64,000 bases of DNA from Bryobacterales bacterium KBS 96 (GTDB lineage Bacteria; Acidobacteriota; Terriglobia; Bryobacterales; Bryobacteraceae), in assembly GCA_000381625.1 (NCBI GenBank), contig KB906767.1, positions 1,900,629 to 1,964,628 on the forward strand. Reading direction: 5' to 3'. Every line of letters starts with the position of its first letter. Positions within the stretch are counted from its first letter, which is position 1. Shown piece after piece: positions 53,213 through 62,009 of the stretch. A model generated the notes under the pieces. That model had not been told where the DNA came from. It was given only the letters and a program-made list of their open reading frames with translations, and did not search any database. The position numbers were made by a program, and so were the translations under genes.

Positions 53213-53851
53213 TCACTTCGCCCGAGGCCGCCGAACCGCTCTGATTTTCCCGGTCTTTCCTCCGCCGCAGAAGAACTGATCGCCGCCGTCCGACTCGAGC
53301 CCTGAAATATAAACACCATGAGGCGTTTCAAGCTTTTCAAGAACCTCCCCAGTTTGAGGATCGATTCGCCTCAAGTCGCTCTCGTCCCCTTCGGCAGTTG
53401 CATGCCAAAGCTCTCCGTCGACCCAGGTGACTCCGGTGACAAAACGGCTTGACTCGATGGTACGCAGAATTGCCCCAGTCTCAGCATCGATTTGATGGAT
53501 TTTCCTGTCACGATATTGCCCGACCCATAGCGTCCCTTCAGCCCATGCAAGTCCCGAGTCACGGCCGCCGCCGGGCGCCGGGATCGTGGCAAGCACGCTT
53601 CCGGTTTTCGGATCGATTTTCTGGATGCGATCCTCGGCGATTTGAAAAAGGTGTTCGCCATCAAACGCTGTTCCGGCGTGCGCGGCGATATCGATCGAGC
53701 GCACTGCCTGCCTGCTCGCGGGATCGAATGCATTCAACTTGTCTCCTGAGGCGAACCAGACATGCGCGCCGTCATAGCTGACTCCATGCACCTGGCCGGC
53801 GCCGGGAAATGGGCCATATTCGCATATGATTTCGGCTGCTGATTGTTTCAT
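53213..53851 (-). CDS. Streptogramin-lyase/Vgb-like beta-propeller protein
   Basis: A 212-residue beta-propeller protein with repeated W-(V/F)-(A/G)-(S/Q) blades: VHGVSYDGAHVWFASGDKL, GLAWAEGTLWVGQYRDRKIHQIDAETG, GVTWVDGELWHATAEGDE. This resembles the Vgb/glutamine-cyclotransferase-like family (PQQ-like propeller). No signal peptide is seen. It follows the transcription regulator by 9 nt, with AAGGTGG before its ATG, so the two are co-expressed. The pair is known from many proteobacteria, and the propeller may sense the ligand of that regulator. Enzymatic activity is unproven. Confidence 0.75.
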   Translation of the reverse strand: MKQSAAEIICEYGPFPGAGQVHGVSYDGAHVWFASGDKLNAFDPASRQAVRSIDIAAHAGTAFDGEHLFQIAEDRIQKIDPKTGSVLATIPAPGGGRDSGLAWAEGTLWVGQYRDRKIHQIDAETGAILRTIESSRFVTGVTWVDGELWHATAEGDESDLRRIDPQTGEVLEKLETPHGVYISGLESDGGDQFFCGGGKTGKIRAVRRPRAK

Positions 53852-53860
53852 ACGTCCACC

Positions 53861-55081
53861 TTAATCAATTGGCAGCGGAGTAGGGAGTAACAAAGTTGTC
53901 GTGAATCCCGGCATCGGCGGCGTGATCCAACGACGAGCTCGCGCATGGCCGAAGCACTGCACCTTTCCTGCTGCTGCTAGCGAATCAAGCGCTCTCTGCA
54001 CCGTACGCTGGCTTGTCCCAAGCGCAATGGCTAGAGCCGAACTCGACCACGATTCCCCGTCGGCGAGGAAAGCGAGCACGGCGCCGTTTTCATCTTCGAC
54101 TGGTCGCGCCAGCACAACCACCTCGCGTGTGCGGCAAGGCGCCAGTGTAAACCCACGCTTCGTCGCACTGATACGGGCGAGCGGCCGAAGCATCTTGCGA
54201 AGCCGTCCAATCTCGACTCGCAGCCGCATTCGATGCGATTCATCGACGAATCTCGCTCCGAATGTCCGGGCAACCAGCCGGTCCCTTGGAACGTCGCCGG
54301 GCCAAGACTCGCCCAGAGCGCGTGCGAGCGCGAACAACACTGGACGTGTAACGAGCGAGACCACAGCACCTGAATCACGCACGACATTTCGACACGCGTC
54401 CATGACGAGCGCTTCTGACGACAACAACGCTTCCACTTCTTCCAGCAGAAGCGGCCGCTCCTCGCCGCCTGCAATCAGGCGTGCCGCGGGTATGTGCAGG
54501 AGACGGAATGCGCTTTCCACCTCCGCCGTCAACGCCGGAATACCTGCCTGCCGCGCGGCGCGTTCGGCTCGAGCGAGCGCTACGCGTGCCGCCTTAGTCC
54601 GCAAGCGGCGTATCGCGATTCCCGTAACCAGGAGTTCGTGGGTGGCCTTCGACGCTGGTGGCAAAGGTGTCGGATCGAGATCGGCGAGTAGTCGCTCCGC
54701 CGCGTCCAAATACCCAACCAGGAGATGGCGCCGGACCTCAAGATATCGTGCATGTGCAGCGTTCAACAGGTCGCCGTGTTCTTCGAGCGTCGACCGCGCA
54801 CCGTCGAGAGCCTTCGCAGGCCAGCCCAGGTCGCGCGAGGCAAGCGCGATTTCGGCTTCGGCGACGATGCACCTCGCGCGTGCCAACGACTCTTTGGGAC
54901 TGAAGGCGCGTGTCGCTCTTCGCAGCAGTTCCTTTGCTCGCGTGAAATCGCCGAGCTGCGCCATCGCGATGCCTCGAAGCGCGAGCGCAGGCGCATCGTC
55001 GCGCAACGCGACTCGTTTCAATGCGCCAAGAGGATCACCCGAGGCGAGGGCCCGTGCCGCGGCTGTGATTAGCGAATCCAT
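53861..55081 (-). CDS. Winged-helix regulator with N-terminal TPR-like helical repeats
   Basis: A 406-residue protein. Residues 1-210 are TPR-like helical repeats (DDAPALALRGIAMAQLGDFTRAKELLRRATRAFS). A C-terminal winged helix-turn-helix (about 345-385, SSSALAIALGTSQRTVQRALDSLAAAGKVQCFG) binds DNA. A central helical region (MRLRVEIGRLRKMLRPL) may dimerise. It is co-transcribed with the propeller gene and diverges from the DUF899 gene, across a perfect inverted repeat that may be its operator. A longer antisense frame (53901-55187) exists but is rejected. Ligand unknown. Confidence 0.8.
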   Translation of the reverse strand: MDSLITAAARALASGDPLGALKRVALRDDAPALALRGIAMAQLGDFTRAKELLRRATRAFSPKESLARARCIVAEAEIALASRDLGWPAKALDGARSTLEEHGDLLNAAHARYLEVRRHLLVGYLDAAERLLADLDPTPLPPASKATHELLVTGIAIRRLRTKAARVALARAERAARQAGIPALTAEVESAFRLLHIPAARLIAGGEERPLLLEEVEALLSSEALVMDACRNVVRDSGAVVSLVTRPVLFALARALGESWPGDVPRDRLVARTFGARFVDESHRMRLRVEIGRLRKMLRPLARISATKRGFTLAPCRTREVVVLARPVEDENGAVLAFLADGESWSSSALAIALGTSQRTVQRALDSLAAAGKVQCFGHARARRWITPPMPGFTTTLLLPTPLPID

Positions 55082-55181
55082 TCTAATTTACCGCGCACAA
55101 CGGCCACAATCGGCCTGTGCGCTTCGGAATCTCGCCACACTTGTCACTCCCACTTCGCTCGATATCTGCATCAGTATTTAT

Positions 55182-55207
55182 ATATGACCACCAATCACCG
55201 GTCATAT
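55182..55207. promoter_or_regulatory. Perfect inverted repeat in divergent promoter region, probable operator
   Basis: ATATGACC (55182-55189) and GGTCATAT (55200-55207) flank a 10-nt spacer. A TATTTATA string sits beside it. It lies about 100 nt from the regulator start and the same from the DUF899 start, as expected for autoregulation or control of DUF899-DUF2182. Confidence 0.55.
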
Positions 55208-55312
55208 CGAGCAACATCAGGCGAAAGGAGAAAAACGACGATGACGACAGAGACAAATCAGACAGCGACAAACAAGGAGAGAGACAAGGAACACCGCAAA
55301 GGAGAATTCGCG

Positions 55313-56065
55313 ATGAAGACATCCCCGATCGTGTCGCAGGAGGAGTGGGAGGCTGCGCGCCAGCACATGCTCGTGAAGGAGAAGGCCTTCACCCGCTCGC
55401 GTGACGCGTTGGCCGCCGAACGCCGGCGGATGCCGTGGATGGCCGTGGAAAAGAAGTACGAATTCGATGGACCCAAAGGCAAGGTAAGCCTGCTCGATTT
55501 GTTCGAGGGGCGCCGGCAGTTGATCGCCTATCGTGCCTTCTTCGAGCCCGGCGTCTTCGGCTGGCCCGATCACGCCTGCCGCGGCTGCTCACTGGGCGCC
55601 GATCAGGTCTCCCATCTGGCCCATCTGAACGCCCGTGACACCACGCTTGCGTACGCCTCGCGCGCGCCACAGAAAGACATTGAGCGCTTAAAGGCGCGAA
55701 TGGGTTGGAAGATGCCGTGGTACACCATCACAGATAGTTTCGACACGGACTTCGGCGTGGACGAGTGGCATGGCCACAATGTATTCATCCGCGACGACAA
55801 AGACAAGATCTTCCGCACTTACTTCATCAACAACCGCGGCGACGAGGCGATGGGGACCATCTGGAGCTACCTCGATATCACGCCGCTGGGCCGTCAGGAG
55901 ACCTGGGAGGACTCGCCCGAGGGTTACCCCCAGACCCCGACTTACAAGTGGTGGAACTGGCACGACAACTACGAAGCTGAGATCTCGCCTGACCCGAAGT
56001 GGGTGCAGGTGTCCGACGCTGGAGAAGCCGCCTTCAGAAAGCGCGACGCAGAGGCGAAACCATAA
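55313..56065 (+). CDS. DUF899 thioredoxin-like family protein
   Basis: A 250-residue protein of the DUF899 family, a thioredoxin-like fold common in soil proteobacteria. Conserved parts: SQEEWEAARQHMLVKEKAFTR, KYEFDGPKGKVSLLDLFEGRRQLIAYRAFF, WPDHACRGCSLGADQVSHLAHLNARDTTLAYASR (a CxxC pair) and the end DEAMGTIWSYLDITPLGRQ. AAGGAG (55299-55304) lies 8 nt before ATG 55313; an in-frame ATG at 55241 with its own AAAGGAG is an alternative. DUF2182 follows 23 nt downstream. The function of DUF899 is not settled; redox or metal handling is a guess. Confidence 0.85.
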   Translation: MKTSPIVSQEEWEAARQHMLVKEKAFTRSRDALAAERRRMPWMAVEKKYEFDGPKGKVSLLDLFEGRRQLIAYRAFFEPGVFGWPDHACRGCSLGADQVSHLAHLNARDTTLAYASRAPQKDIERLKARMGWKMPWYTITDSFDTDFGVDEWHGHNVFIRDDKDKIFRTYFINNRGDEAMGTIWSYLDITPLGRQETWEDSPEGYPQTPTYKWWNWHDNYEAEISPDPKWVQVSDAGEAAFRKRDAEAKP

Positions 56066-56088
56066 CCAAGACAACAGGGGAGAGAACG

Positions 56089-56922
56089 ATGAATTTCGAG
56101 CCCGGCATCTCAAGGCAGACAGGCATTCTTGTGGCCTCTGAACAAGTTTCTCGTCGAGCCTTCTTCGGCATCTCGGCGCTGCTCTTCATCGTCAGCGCAG
56201 CGGTGACGGTGCTTTGGTGCAATTCCATGTCGGCTATGAGTGGAATGCGGATGCCAGGCGACTGGACGATGTCGATGGCTTGGATGCGGATGCCCGGACA
56301 GACATGGGCCGGCGCCACCACCTCGTTCGTCGGAATGTGGGTGGTGATGATGGTGGCGATGATGCTGCCTTCTTTGGCTCCCACGTTGTGGCGGTTTCAC
56401 CAGTCCGTCGGGAGAGCACGCGAGACGCTCCGAGGCCGACTGACCGCGCTGGTCGGCCTCGGCTACTTCTTCGTTTGGACACTGTTCGGACTGGCCGTTT
56501 TTCCCGTGGGCGTGGCGGCCGCAGCGATCGAGATGAAGCAGCCGGCACTGGCGCGCGCCGTTCCCGTCGCGACCGGATTCGTTGTCCTCATCGCCGGCGC
56601 ACTCCAGTTCACAAAGTGGAAGGCACATCACCTTGCCTGGTGCCGCGAGGCGCCCGGGCCCGACTGCGTGCTGCCGACTCATGCCGGGGCGGCGTGGAGG
56701 CTGGGCTTGCATTTCGGGGTGCGTTGCGGCCTTAGTTGTGCCAACTTGACAGCGATCCTCCTGGTGTTCGGGGTGATGGACTTACGCGCAATGCCCTTTG
56801 CGACTGCCGCTATCACCGCTGAACGCCTCGCACCCGCCGGGGAGCACGTCGCGCGAGCTATCGGGGTTGTCGTTGTTGGCACAGGATTGGTTTTGATCGT
56901 GAGAGCGGTCCGGCTTGCATGA
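56089..56922 (+). CDS. DUF2182 membrane protein
   Basis: A 277-residue inner-membrane protein with about seven helices. It carries the DUF2182 pattern: GMWVVMMVAMMLPSLAPTLWRF (Met-rich helix) and a C-terminal GVRCGLSCANLTAILLVFGVMDL segment with two cysteines. Met- and Cys-rich helices suggest metal, perhaps copper, binding, which remains unproven. An early segment (SGMRMPGDWTMSMAWMRMPGQ) is a methionine-rich external loop. ATG 56089 is preferred (GGGGAG upstream); a longer in-frame start at 55999 lies within DUF899. It is co-transcribed with DUF899. Confidence 0.85.
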   Translation: MNFEPGISRQTGILVASEQVSRRAFFGISALLFIVSAAVTVLWCNSMSAMSGMRMPGDWTMSMAWMRMPGQTWAGATTSFVGMWVVMMVAMMLPSLAPTLWRFHQSVGRARETLRGRLTALVGLGYFFVWTLFGLAVFPVGVAAAAIEMKQPALARAVPVATGFVVLIAGALQFTKWKAHHLAWCREAPGPDCVLPTHAGAAWRLGLHFGVRCGLSCANLTAILLVFGVMDLRAMPFATAAITAERLAPAGEHVARAIGVVVVGTGLVLIVRAVRLA

Positions 56923-57094
56923 GGTCCGGCTTTAAAGATCCGTGCGCTTGCGCCCAAGGGCGTGATCGACCGCTGACAGCTCGTCAGACAGGAGTATGTC
57001 GGACGGATCGAACGCGATGGCGGCATCCAATTCGTAATCCGTAATCCCTCGGATCTTGTCATCTCGTTCCGCCAGGAAAAGCGCGAGCATGCGG

Positions 57095-58474
57095 TTACGT
57101 TTCGCTTCTGGTATCGAAGCCGAGGTGGGTGAGTATTTCACCGCAAATTTCACTCGCTGCGATCTCATCGTTTTGTGCATTTCCGATGAATAGCGGGCCT
57201 TGTGCATGAGCGTTATCGATGCGTCCGTGAGAACCTTTGACCAGCGAGGCGTCGAGCGGAATGACATCGAGCAGATTGCGAAAGCCCAGCTTGCGCTTGA
57301 GCAGCTTGCAGGCAATTTTCAGCGTTGGCAACTTGATCGACGGATCGAGAAATAATTCCACTGGATCGTAGCCGGGCTTGCGATGGATGTCCACGGTTCG
57401 CGCAAAATCCGGGGCTTTTCGATCGTCAAGCCAATAGAAATAAGTAAACCAGGCGTTTTCTTTGGCGATCGCCAAAAACTCGCCCGCACGGGGATGGTTA
57501 ATGCCATACTCGCGCTTACCCCGATCGTCAAGCAGCATGTCCAGTCCCGGCATGCGTTCGAGGACCGCACGGATCAGGTTCCGTTTGGAATGATTATTGA
57601 CGTAGACGTGCGCGACTTGGTGGTCGGCGACCGCAAACGCCTCACTTGCTCCTGGGTCAAGCACCTCAAAGCCTAGTTCTTCGCGAACCTGAAGCAGGCC
57701 CGCCTCGCGCAAAGCACGATTGATGTGGACTGGCGTGTCCACGGGAATAATGCCGTATTCCGAGAGCACGACAACCTGTGTGTCGCGCGATTCATAAAAG
57801 CGGATCAAATCGCCGCAGACTTGATCGACGGCCGCAAGATCACCCGAAATCGCCGGAGCGTCAGGACCAATGCGTTGCAAGTTGTAATCGAGATGCGGCA
57901 GATAGATGAGCGAAAGAGCCGGCCGGAAGCGCTGGTCCACATACTTAGCGGCCTCGGCAATCCACCGGGTCGAGTTGATGGATGTCCGTGGTCCCCAGAA
58001 CTCAAACAGCGGAAAAGTCCCGAGCTCTTGTTGGATTTCAGATCTGAGGCTTGCCGGTTGAGTATATACATCGGGAATTTTTCGGCCATCGGCTGGATAG
58101 ATAGGCCGCGGCGTGATAGAAAAGTTCACCGACGAATACATGTTGTACCAGCCGAACAGGTTGGCGCATGTGAACCGCGGATCCAGTTGCGAGGCAATTT
58201 CCCATACCTTGGGAGCCTGAACAAGCTTATTGGACTGACGCCAGAAGTGGATCTCGCAATCATCTTGAAAATACCAGCCGTTTGCGACGATGCCGTGCAT
58301 GGCCGGCATGACCCCGGTGTAGTATGTCGCTTGTGCGGTACAAGTAACCGCCGGAAACGCCGGTCGAATAGCGGAAACTCTCCGTTTACTCGCCCAGGCA
58401 GACAGCAAGGGCATTCGCGGCCCCAACATCTCCGGCGTCAGGCCGACTACATTTAGTACGGCGGTCTTCGTCAT
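57095..58474 (-). CDS. eboF: EboF-like type I phosphodiesterase/nucleotide pyrophosphatase-fold protein
   Basis: A 459-residue alkaline-phosphatase-superfamily protein, last gene of the ebo-like operon. Seen: a likely nucleophile Thr in PAVTCTAQATYYTGV (about 42-56), PAMHGIVANGWYF, metal Asp in LIYLPHLDYNLQRIG, SEYGIIPVD, and ADHQVAHVYVN. The N-terminal NVVGLTPEML lacks the Asp that normally binds the first metal in this fold; this version is, as far as I recall, typical of EboF. So catalysis may be altered. No signal peptide is apparent. It overlaps eboE by 4 nt (ATGA). In known clusters EboF helps deliver a metabolite to the periplasm; its direct reaction is unknown. Confidence 0.83.
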   Translation of the reverse strand: MTKTAVLNVVGLTPEMLGPRMPLLSAWASKRRVSAIRPAFPAVTCTAQATYYTGVMPAMHGIVANGWYFQDDCEIHFWRQSNKLVQAPKVWEIASQLDPRFTCANLFGWYNMYSSVNFSITPRPIYPADGRKIPDVYTQPASLRSEIQQELGTFPLFEFWGPRTSINSTRWIAEAAKYVDQRFRPALSLIYLPHLDYNLQRIGPDAPAISGDLAAVDQVCGDLIRFYESRDTQVVVLSEYGIIPVDTPVHINRALREAGLLQVREELGFEVLDPGASEAFAVADHQVAHVYVNNHSKRNLIRAVLERMPGLDMLLDDRGKREYGINHPRAGEFLAIAKENAWFTYFYWLDDRKAPDFARTVDIHRKPGYDPVELFLDPSIKLPTLKIACKLLKRKLGFRNLLDVIPLDASLVKGSHGRIDNAHAQGPLFIGNAQNDEIAASEICGEILTHLGFDTRSET

Positions 58475-59652
58475 AGCTGCGCTAACACCCAGCGGTATTC
58501 ACGTTCAATTGAATCGACAATATCCAACTTAAGATCGGATGGCAGAACGCTCCAAGTGTATGTTTCGATCTCGAGATGCCTCACCTCTGCCGGCGCCAGT
58601 TGCGCAAGTGCCTCCCGCACTTCATTCTGCGTCGAGCCGAGAGCGCCGTAGTCGCTCAAAAAGAGCGGCACGTGATAGTGGATGCGCCACTCGGCGTCGC
58701 TAGAATTTCCGAGATGTGCAATACCTTCCGGAAGGTCCGCAAAGCGCTCGGAATCGCCAATAATCTGGTGAAGGTAGACGGGGTCCGCCAGCAATGCCAG
58801 CGTCTTCTCTAACTGATTGCGTTGCGGACCGCGCGGCGACATGGCGACCTTTACGGCCGAGCTTAACTGTGCCCGCCCGATTCGGATGCCCGCCGCACGA
58901 AGTGCACGGAGTGTTAAATACGGCTCCTCGCGCTCCACAGCGAAGTGGCACAGATCGTAGCAGACGGTTATGTGCTCATGCAGCGCGTCTTTTGCCTGCG
59001 AAACCGTGAGTTGAACGGATTTCGCTAACAGAGGGGCCCCTTTGGAAAGAAGCACTTCAAAAAATTGCACGAGTTCGGCCGTATTCTCAATTAGACCGTC
59101 GGGTTCGGGCTCGATATCCAGGTGGATGACGCGGCCATGCCGGCGTTTCACATCGACCATCGTATGGACCACAATCAACAAATTATGAATAAGCAGATCC
59201 CAATCGGGTAACGACGCGCCGGCATGCCATCGCTTGTACGAAAGGGGGCAAGTGGAGACGCCTCCGTCGAGGCCCTTCGGCAATAGCCGGCGGAGAATCT
59301 CAACCAGCTTGAGTGTGTAGTCCACTCGCTCGGCTGTGTGCCAGTCCGGAGCGAAAACCTGGTCCTTCAGCCTGCGGTCATGGAAGCAGCCGTAAGGAAA
59401 TCCATTTAGTAAAGCTATATACAGCCCATGTTCGCGCAGGAATGCGGCAAGTTCGTGTAGATTAGAACCTTCCAGCAATTCAACGGCTTCCGTGTTGGCA
59501 AGTCGAAGGCCTATGCCAAAAGGAGCGTTCGGGCTGAGGCGCCTCTTCAATTCCGGTGCGTGGCGGCGAAGACTATCGAAAACCTGAGGCCATCCTTCGG
59601 CTGGATGAATATTAGAACAATATGTAAGTTCGAAGCCGGCGGGAATACGCAT
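58471..59652 (-). CDS. eboE: Metabolite traffic protein EboE (xylose-isomerase-like TIM barrel)
   Basis: A 393-residue TIM-barrel protein matching EboE: LTYCSNIHPAEGWPQVFDSL at the start, then PFGIGLRLAN, LYIALLNGFPYGCFHDRRLKDQVFAPDWHTAERVDYT and LDGGVSTCPLSYKRW. Later HLDIEPEPDG, VCYDLCHFAVE and YHVPLFLSDYGALGSTQNEV supply Glu, Asp, His and Asp ligands for a metal site. The short 5-nt gap to eboB and 4-nt overlap with eboF show tight co-expression. The family is required for export of the scytonemin precursor in cyanobacteria, though its chemical step is unclear. Confidence 0.88.
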   Translation of the reverse strand: MRIPAGFELTYCSNIHPAEGWPQVFDSLRRHAPELKRRLSPNAPFGIGLRLANTEAVELLEGSNLHELAAFLREHGLYIALLNGFPYGCFHDRRLKDQVFAPDWHTAERVDYTLKLVEILRRLLPKGLDGGVSTCPLSYKRWHAGASLPDWDLLIHNLLIVVHTMVDVKRRHGRVIHLDIEPEPDGLIENTAELVQFFEVLLSKGAPLLAKSVQLTVSQAKDALHEHITVCYDLCHFAVEREEPYLTLRALRAAGIRIGRAQLSSAVKVAMSPRGPQRNQLEKTLALLADPVYLHQIIGDSERFADLPEGIAHLGNSSDAEWRIHYHVPLFLSDYGALGSTQNEVREALAQLAPAEVRHLEIETYTWSVLPSDLKLDIVDSIEREYRWVLAQL

Positions 59653-59657
59653 TACGT

Positions 59658-60500
59658 TTACGGCGCGGTATGGGAAACCGTCGCGTGGATGTCGAGGCGC
59701 GGCAATTCGAATTTACCCGACTGCATGAGAAATTTGAGGGGGTTCTCGAAAACCAGCTTGCGAATCAGCTCTTCGGAATGGCCGCGGCGCCGCATCTCAA
59801 GCATCAACTGCGGAACGGCCGTAGGAACGCTTGGCCCCCAGTCGCAAGCGGAACTGATGGTAATGCGATCCGGTCCGTACTTCTCAATCATATCGACGGC
59901 CCGCGCGAGCGAAACTTTGGTGTTCGGATAGAGAGTCAAGCCGGTATAGAAACCGTGTTCGAGAATCATTCCCACTGTGTGTTCCTCGGCATGGTCGATC
60001 AGCACGCGGTTAGGGTCGAGATTTTGAAACTTAACGAGGTTATCGATGGTGACACGCGTACCCTTGTATTTATCTTCCAGATGGGGCGTGTGAATCAAAA
60101 TCATCTGGTTATAGTCAAGCGCCAGCCGGATGTGATCGATGAACGTATCCACTTCATTGCGAGTCACCCGGTTCATGCCAATTTCGCCGATTCCTACGAC
60201 ATTGGGCCTGTCCAGAAATTTTGGAATGCGCTTCAACACTTCGGCTGTAAGCCGGCGATCTTCGCCTTCCTTTGGATTCAGGCACAGCCAGCTCACATGA
60301 CGAATGAAAAACTGCGAGGCGCGCTTTGGTTCAAAGTCGGTCAATTGGCGGAAGTAATCGTCAAAGCTGTCCGCCGACTGCCGATCCCAGCCCGCCCAGA
60401 ACGCCGGCTCACTCACGGCGACGCAGCCCGCCATCGCCATCTCGCGGTAATCGTCAGTTGTGCGCGAGACCATGTGCCCGTGCATTTCGATGTAGTACAT
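59658..60500 (-). CDS. eboB: EboB-like TatD-family metal-dependent hydrolase
   Basis: A 280-residue TatD-type amidohydrolase. The paired His7/His9 (IEMHGHM), the Glu in VGIGEIGMN, His in MILIHTPH, His in [10 protein letters not shown] and Asp in SACDWGPS give a full metal site. ATG 60500 is preferred: GGAGG precedes it by 7 nt and it overlaps the previous stop as TAATG. A longer frame (to 60527) is rejected. TatD proteins are best known as DNases; in ebo clusters EboB acts in metabolite transfer and the reaction is unknown. Confidence 0.88.
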   Translation of the reverse strand: MYYIEMHGHMVSRTTDDYREMAMAGCVAVSEPAFWAGWDRQSADSFDDYFRQLTDFEPKRASQFFIRHVSWLCLNPKEGEDRRLTAEVLKRIPKFLDRPNVVGIGEIGMNRVTRNEVDTFIDHIRLALDYNQMILIHTPHLEDKYKGTRVTIDNLVKFQNLDPNRVLIDHAEEHTVGMILEHGFYTGLTLYPNTKVSLARAVDMIEKYGPDRITISSACDWGPSVPTAVPQLMLEMRRRGHSEELIRKLVFENPLKFLMQSGKFELPRLDIHATVSHTAP

Positions 60501-60811
60501 TACCGAACCTCCGGGACCGGATTCCAAGCGCCGCTAGCGCTTTTTGTATCGAGATGCGCTTTCAACTCGGTAGTCGGATCGCTGAAGACAAGCTGAATAT
60601 GATCAACCTTGTTTGGTTCAGTTGAACTTAAGATATGAAGAGCCTGCTCGAACGCTTGCATACGGAAGTCCTCGCCCGCCGGTTGGCTGTTCGCGGAGCG
60701 CAGCAGACGATCAAGGTACGCCGCCACATCGAGAATGCGCGTCCTGTTTTCGATGAAGTACTCGTCAATGATCTGGCTGGTGGTGAGAGGACATCGTCCT
60801 TGTTTATTCAT
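60500..60811 (-). CDS. Small helical protein in the EboA position of the ebo-like operon
   Basis: A 103-residue protein with no family I can name. Seen: [27 protein letters not shown] at the start, then [16 protein letters not shown], and a C-terminal [24 protein letters not shown]. The predicted structure is mostly helical. It sits between eboD and eboB, where an EboA gene could be, but it is about half EboA's usual length and I cannot establish homology. ATG 60811 is chosen because GAGG precedes it by 5 nt; the gap to eboD is 20 nt. The stop overlaps the eboB ATG (TAATG). Confidence 0.7.
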   Translation of the reverse strand: MNKQGRCPLTTSQIIDEYFIENRTRILDVAAYLDRLLRSANSQPAGEDFRMQAFEQALHILSSTEPNKVDHIQLVFSDPTTELKAHLDTKSASGAWNPVPEVR

Positions 60812-60831
60812 TGTTTCCTCGGCAAGAAAAT

Positions 60832-62007
60832 CTAAACAGCGCGCGAGGTGCATGGCCGGCGCCCCAACTGACGCAGCGTAGCGGCACTACGCACGATGGT
60901 AACGGGGTCCATGTGATGGACTTCAACGCCGTGGCCGATTCCTTCGAGCAACATAATAGTAAGCTGGCCGCCGAGATGTTCTCGGAACTCAGTCAATCCA
61001 TCGAGCAGGGCGTAGTTCTCCGCATCTCCATCGCATTCTAACTCCGGCACATATAGCGAAAAGCCTAGTTCGAGGAGCACGCCGACGATTCGGGACCATT
61101 CCGGCTGTGAAAGCAGCCCAATCAAATAAGAATAGGTTGCATCGAGTGCGATTCCAATGGCTACGGCTTCGCCGTGCCGCAAACGATAGCCGGTGAGCTG
61201 CTCTAACTTATGGCCGGCCCAGTGGCCGAAATCGAGCGGCCGCGAGGAGCCGCTCTCGAACGGATCGGAGCCGCGAATATGCTCCAGATGTAATTCGGCG
61301 CAGCGGTAGAGCACGTATTCCATCGCGACTGTCCCGCGACCCGCGAGCGACGCGGCAGAGGTCTCCAGGTAACCAAACAACACGGCATCTTTGATAAGGG
61401 CAACTTTGACGGCTTCGGCGAGGCCGCCGCGCCAGTCGCGGTCCGACAAAGAATCGAGAAACTCGAGATCGTTGATAACGGCGAACGGCGGTGCGAACGT
61501 ACCCAAAAAATTCTTCTTGCCGTATTGGTTGACGCCATTCTTAACACCCACGCCGGAATCGTTTTGGGCGAGAACGGTGCTGGGCAGCCGGATCAGCCGG
61601 ACGCCACGGTGAGACGTTGCGGCGGCGTAGCCGACCATATCGAGCACGGCGCCGCCACCGATCGCGATTACGAATGAGTGGCGGCAGATCCCATACACGT
61701 TCACAGCATCTCGAACAAGGTCTACGTATTTGGGGCTGTTTTTGACTATCTCGCCGCCAGGAACCACGATCGGCGAGGTGACGTTCTGAATGACTGCGGC
61801 ATGCGCATGGCAATACGCGTCAATTTGAGCTAGCAGCCTGCGTTCATTTGTACAGACGCCTTCATCCACTATGAAAAGGCATCGCTGCCGAGCCTCGCCG
61901 TTTGCCAGCACGCTCCGCAAAATCCGGTTAGCAGAATCGAAAATGCCGCGAGTGAAGTACACGGCGTAGCGAAACTCAGCGCGAATCGTCTGTTGAATGG
62001 GGTTCAT
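60832..62007 (-). CDS. eboD: EboD-like 3-dehydroquinate synthase homologue
   Basis: A 391-residue member of the sugar-phosphate cyclase/3-dehydroquinate synthase family. NAD loop IAIGGGAVLDMVGY (115-126), ATSHRGVRLIRLPSTVLAQNDSGVGVKNGVN with the substrate-site Lys, and the metal ligands Glu198 (GGLAEAVK), His262/His266 (DFGHWAGHKLE) and His278 (RHGEAV). This family makes cyclic polyols from sugar phosphates, so the cluster might make or modify a cyclitol-like metabolite. ATG 62007 follows the eboC stop by 2 nt; longer frames overlap eboC. It is not the housekeeping aroB. Confidence 0.88.
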   Translation of the reverse strand: MNPIQQTIRAEFRYAVYFTRGIFDSANRILRSVLANGEARQRCLFIVDEGVCTNERRLLAQIDAYCHAHAAVIQNVTSPIVVPGGEIVKNSPKYVDLVRDAVNVYGICRHSFVIAIGGGAVLDMVGYAAATSHRGVRLIRLPSTVLAQNDSGVGVKNGVNQYGKKNFLGTFAPPFAVINDLEFLDSLSDRDWRGGLAEAVKVALIKDAVLFGYLETSAASLAGRGTVAMEYVLYRCAELHLEHIRGSDPFESGSSRPLDFGHWAGHKLEQLTGYRLRHGEAVAIGIALDATYSYLIGLLSQPEWSRIVGVLLELGFSLYVPELECDGDAENYALLDGLTEFREHLGGQLTIMLLEGIGHGVEVHHMDPVTIVRSAATLRQLGRRPCTSRAV

Positions 62008-62009
62008 AG

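Noticed and set aside
53901-55187. Long plus-strand open frame (428 codons) antisense to the TPR-winged-helix regulator
   Set aside because: It is longer than the gene below it but is composed mostly of Ser, Arg and Ala with no motif, while the opposite strand has a clear DNA-binding domain.
59670-60596. Plus-strand frame over the TatD-like gene
   Set aside because: The metal-ligand pattern is on the minus strand, which also has overlapping starts and stops with the operon.
60500-60811. Naming this gene eboA
   Set aside because: Position fits, but the length and sequence do not allow a confident match, so no symbol was given.
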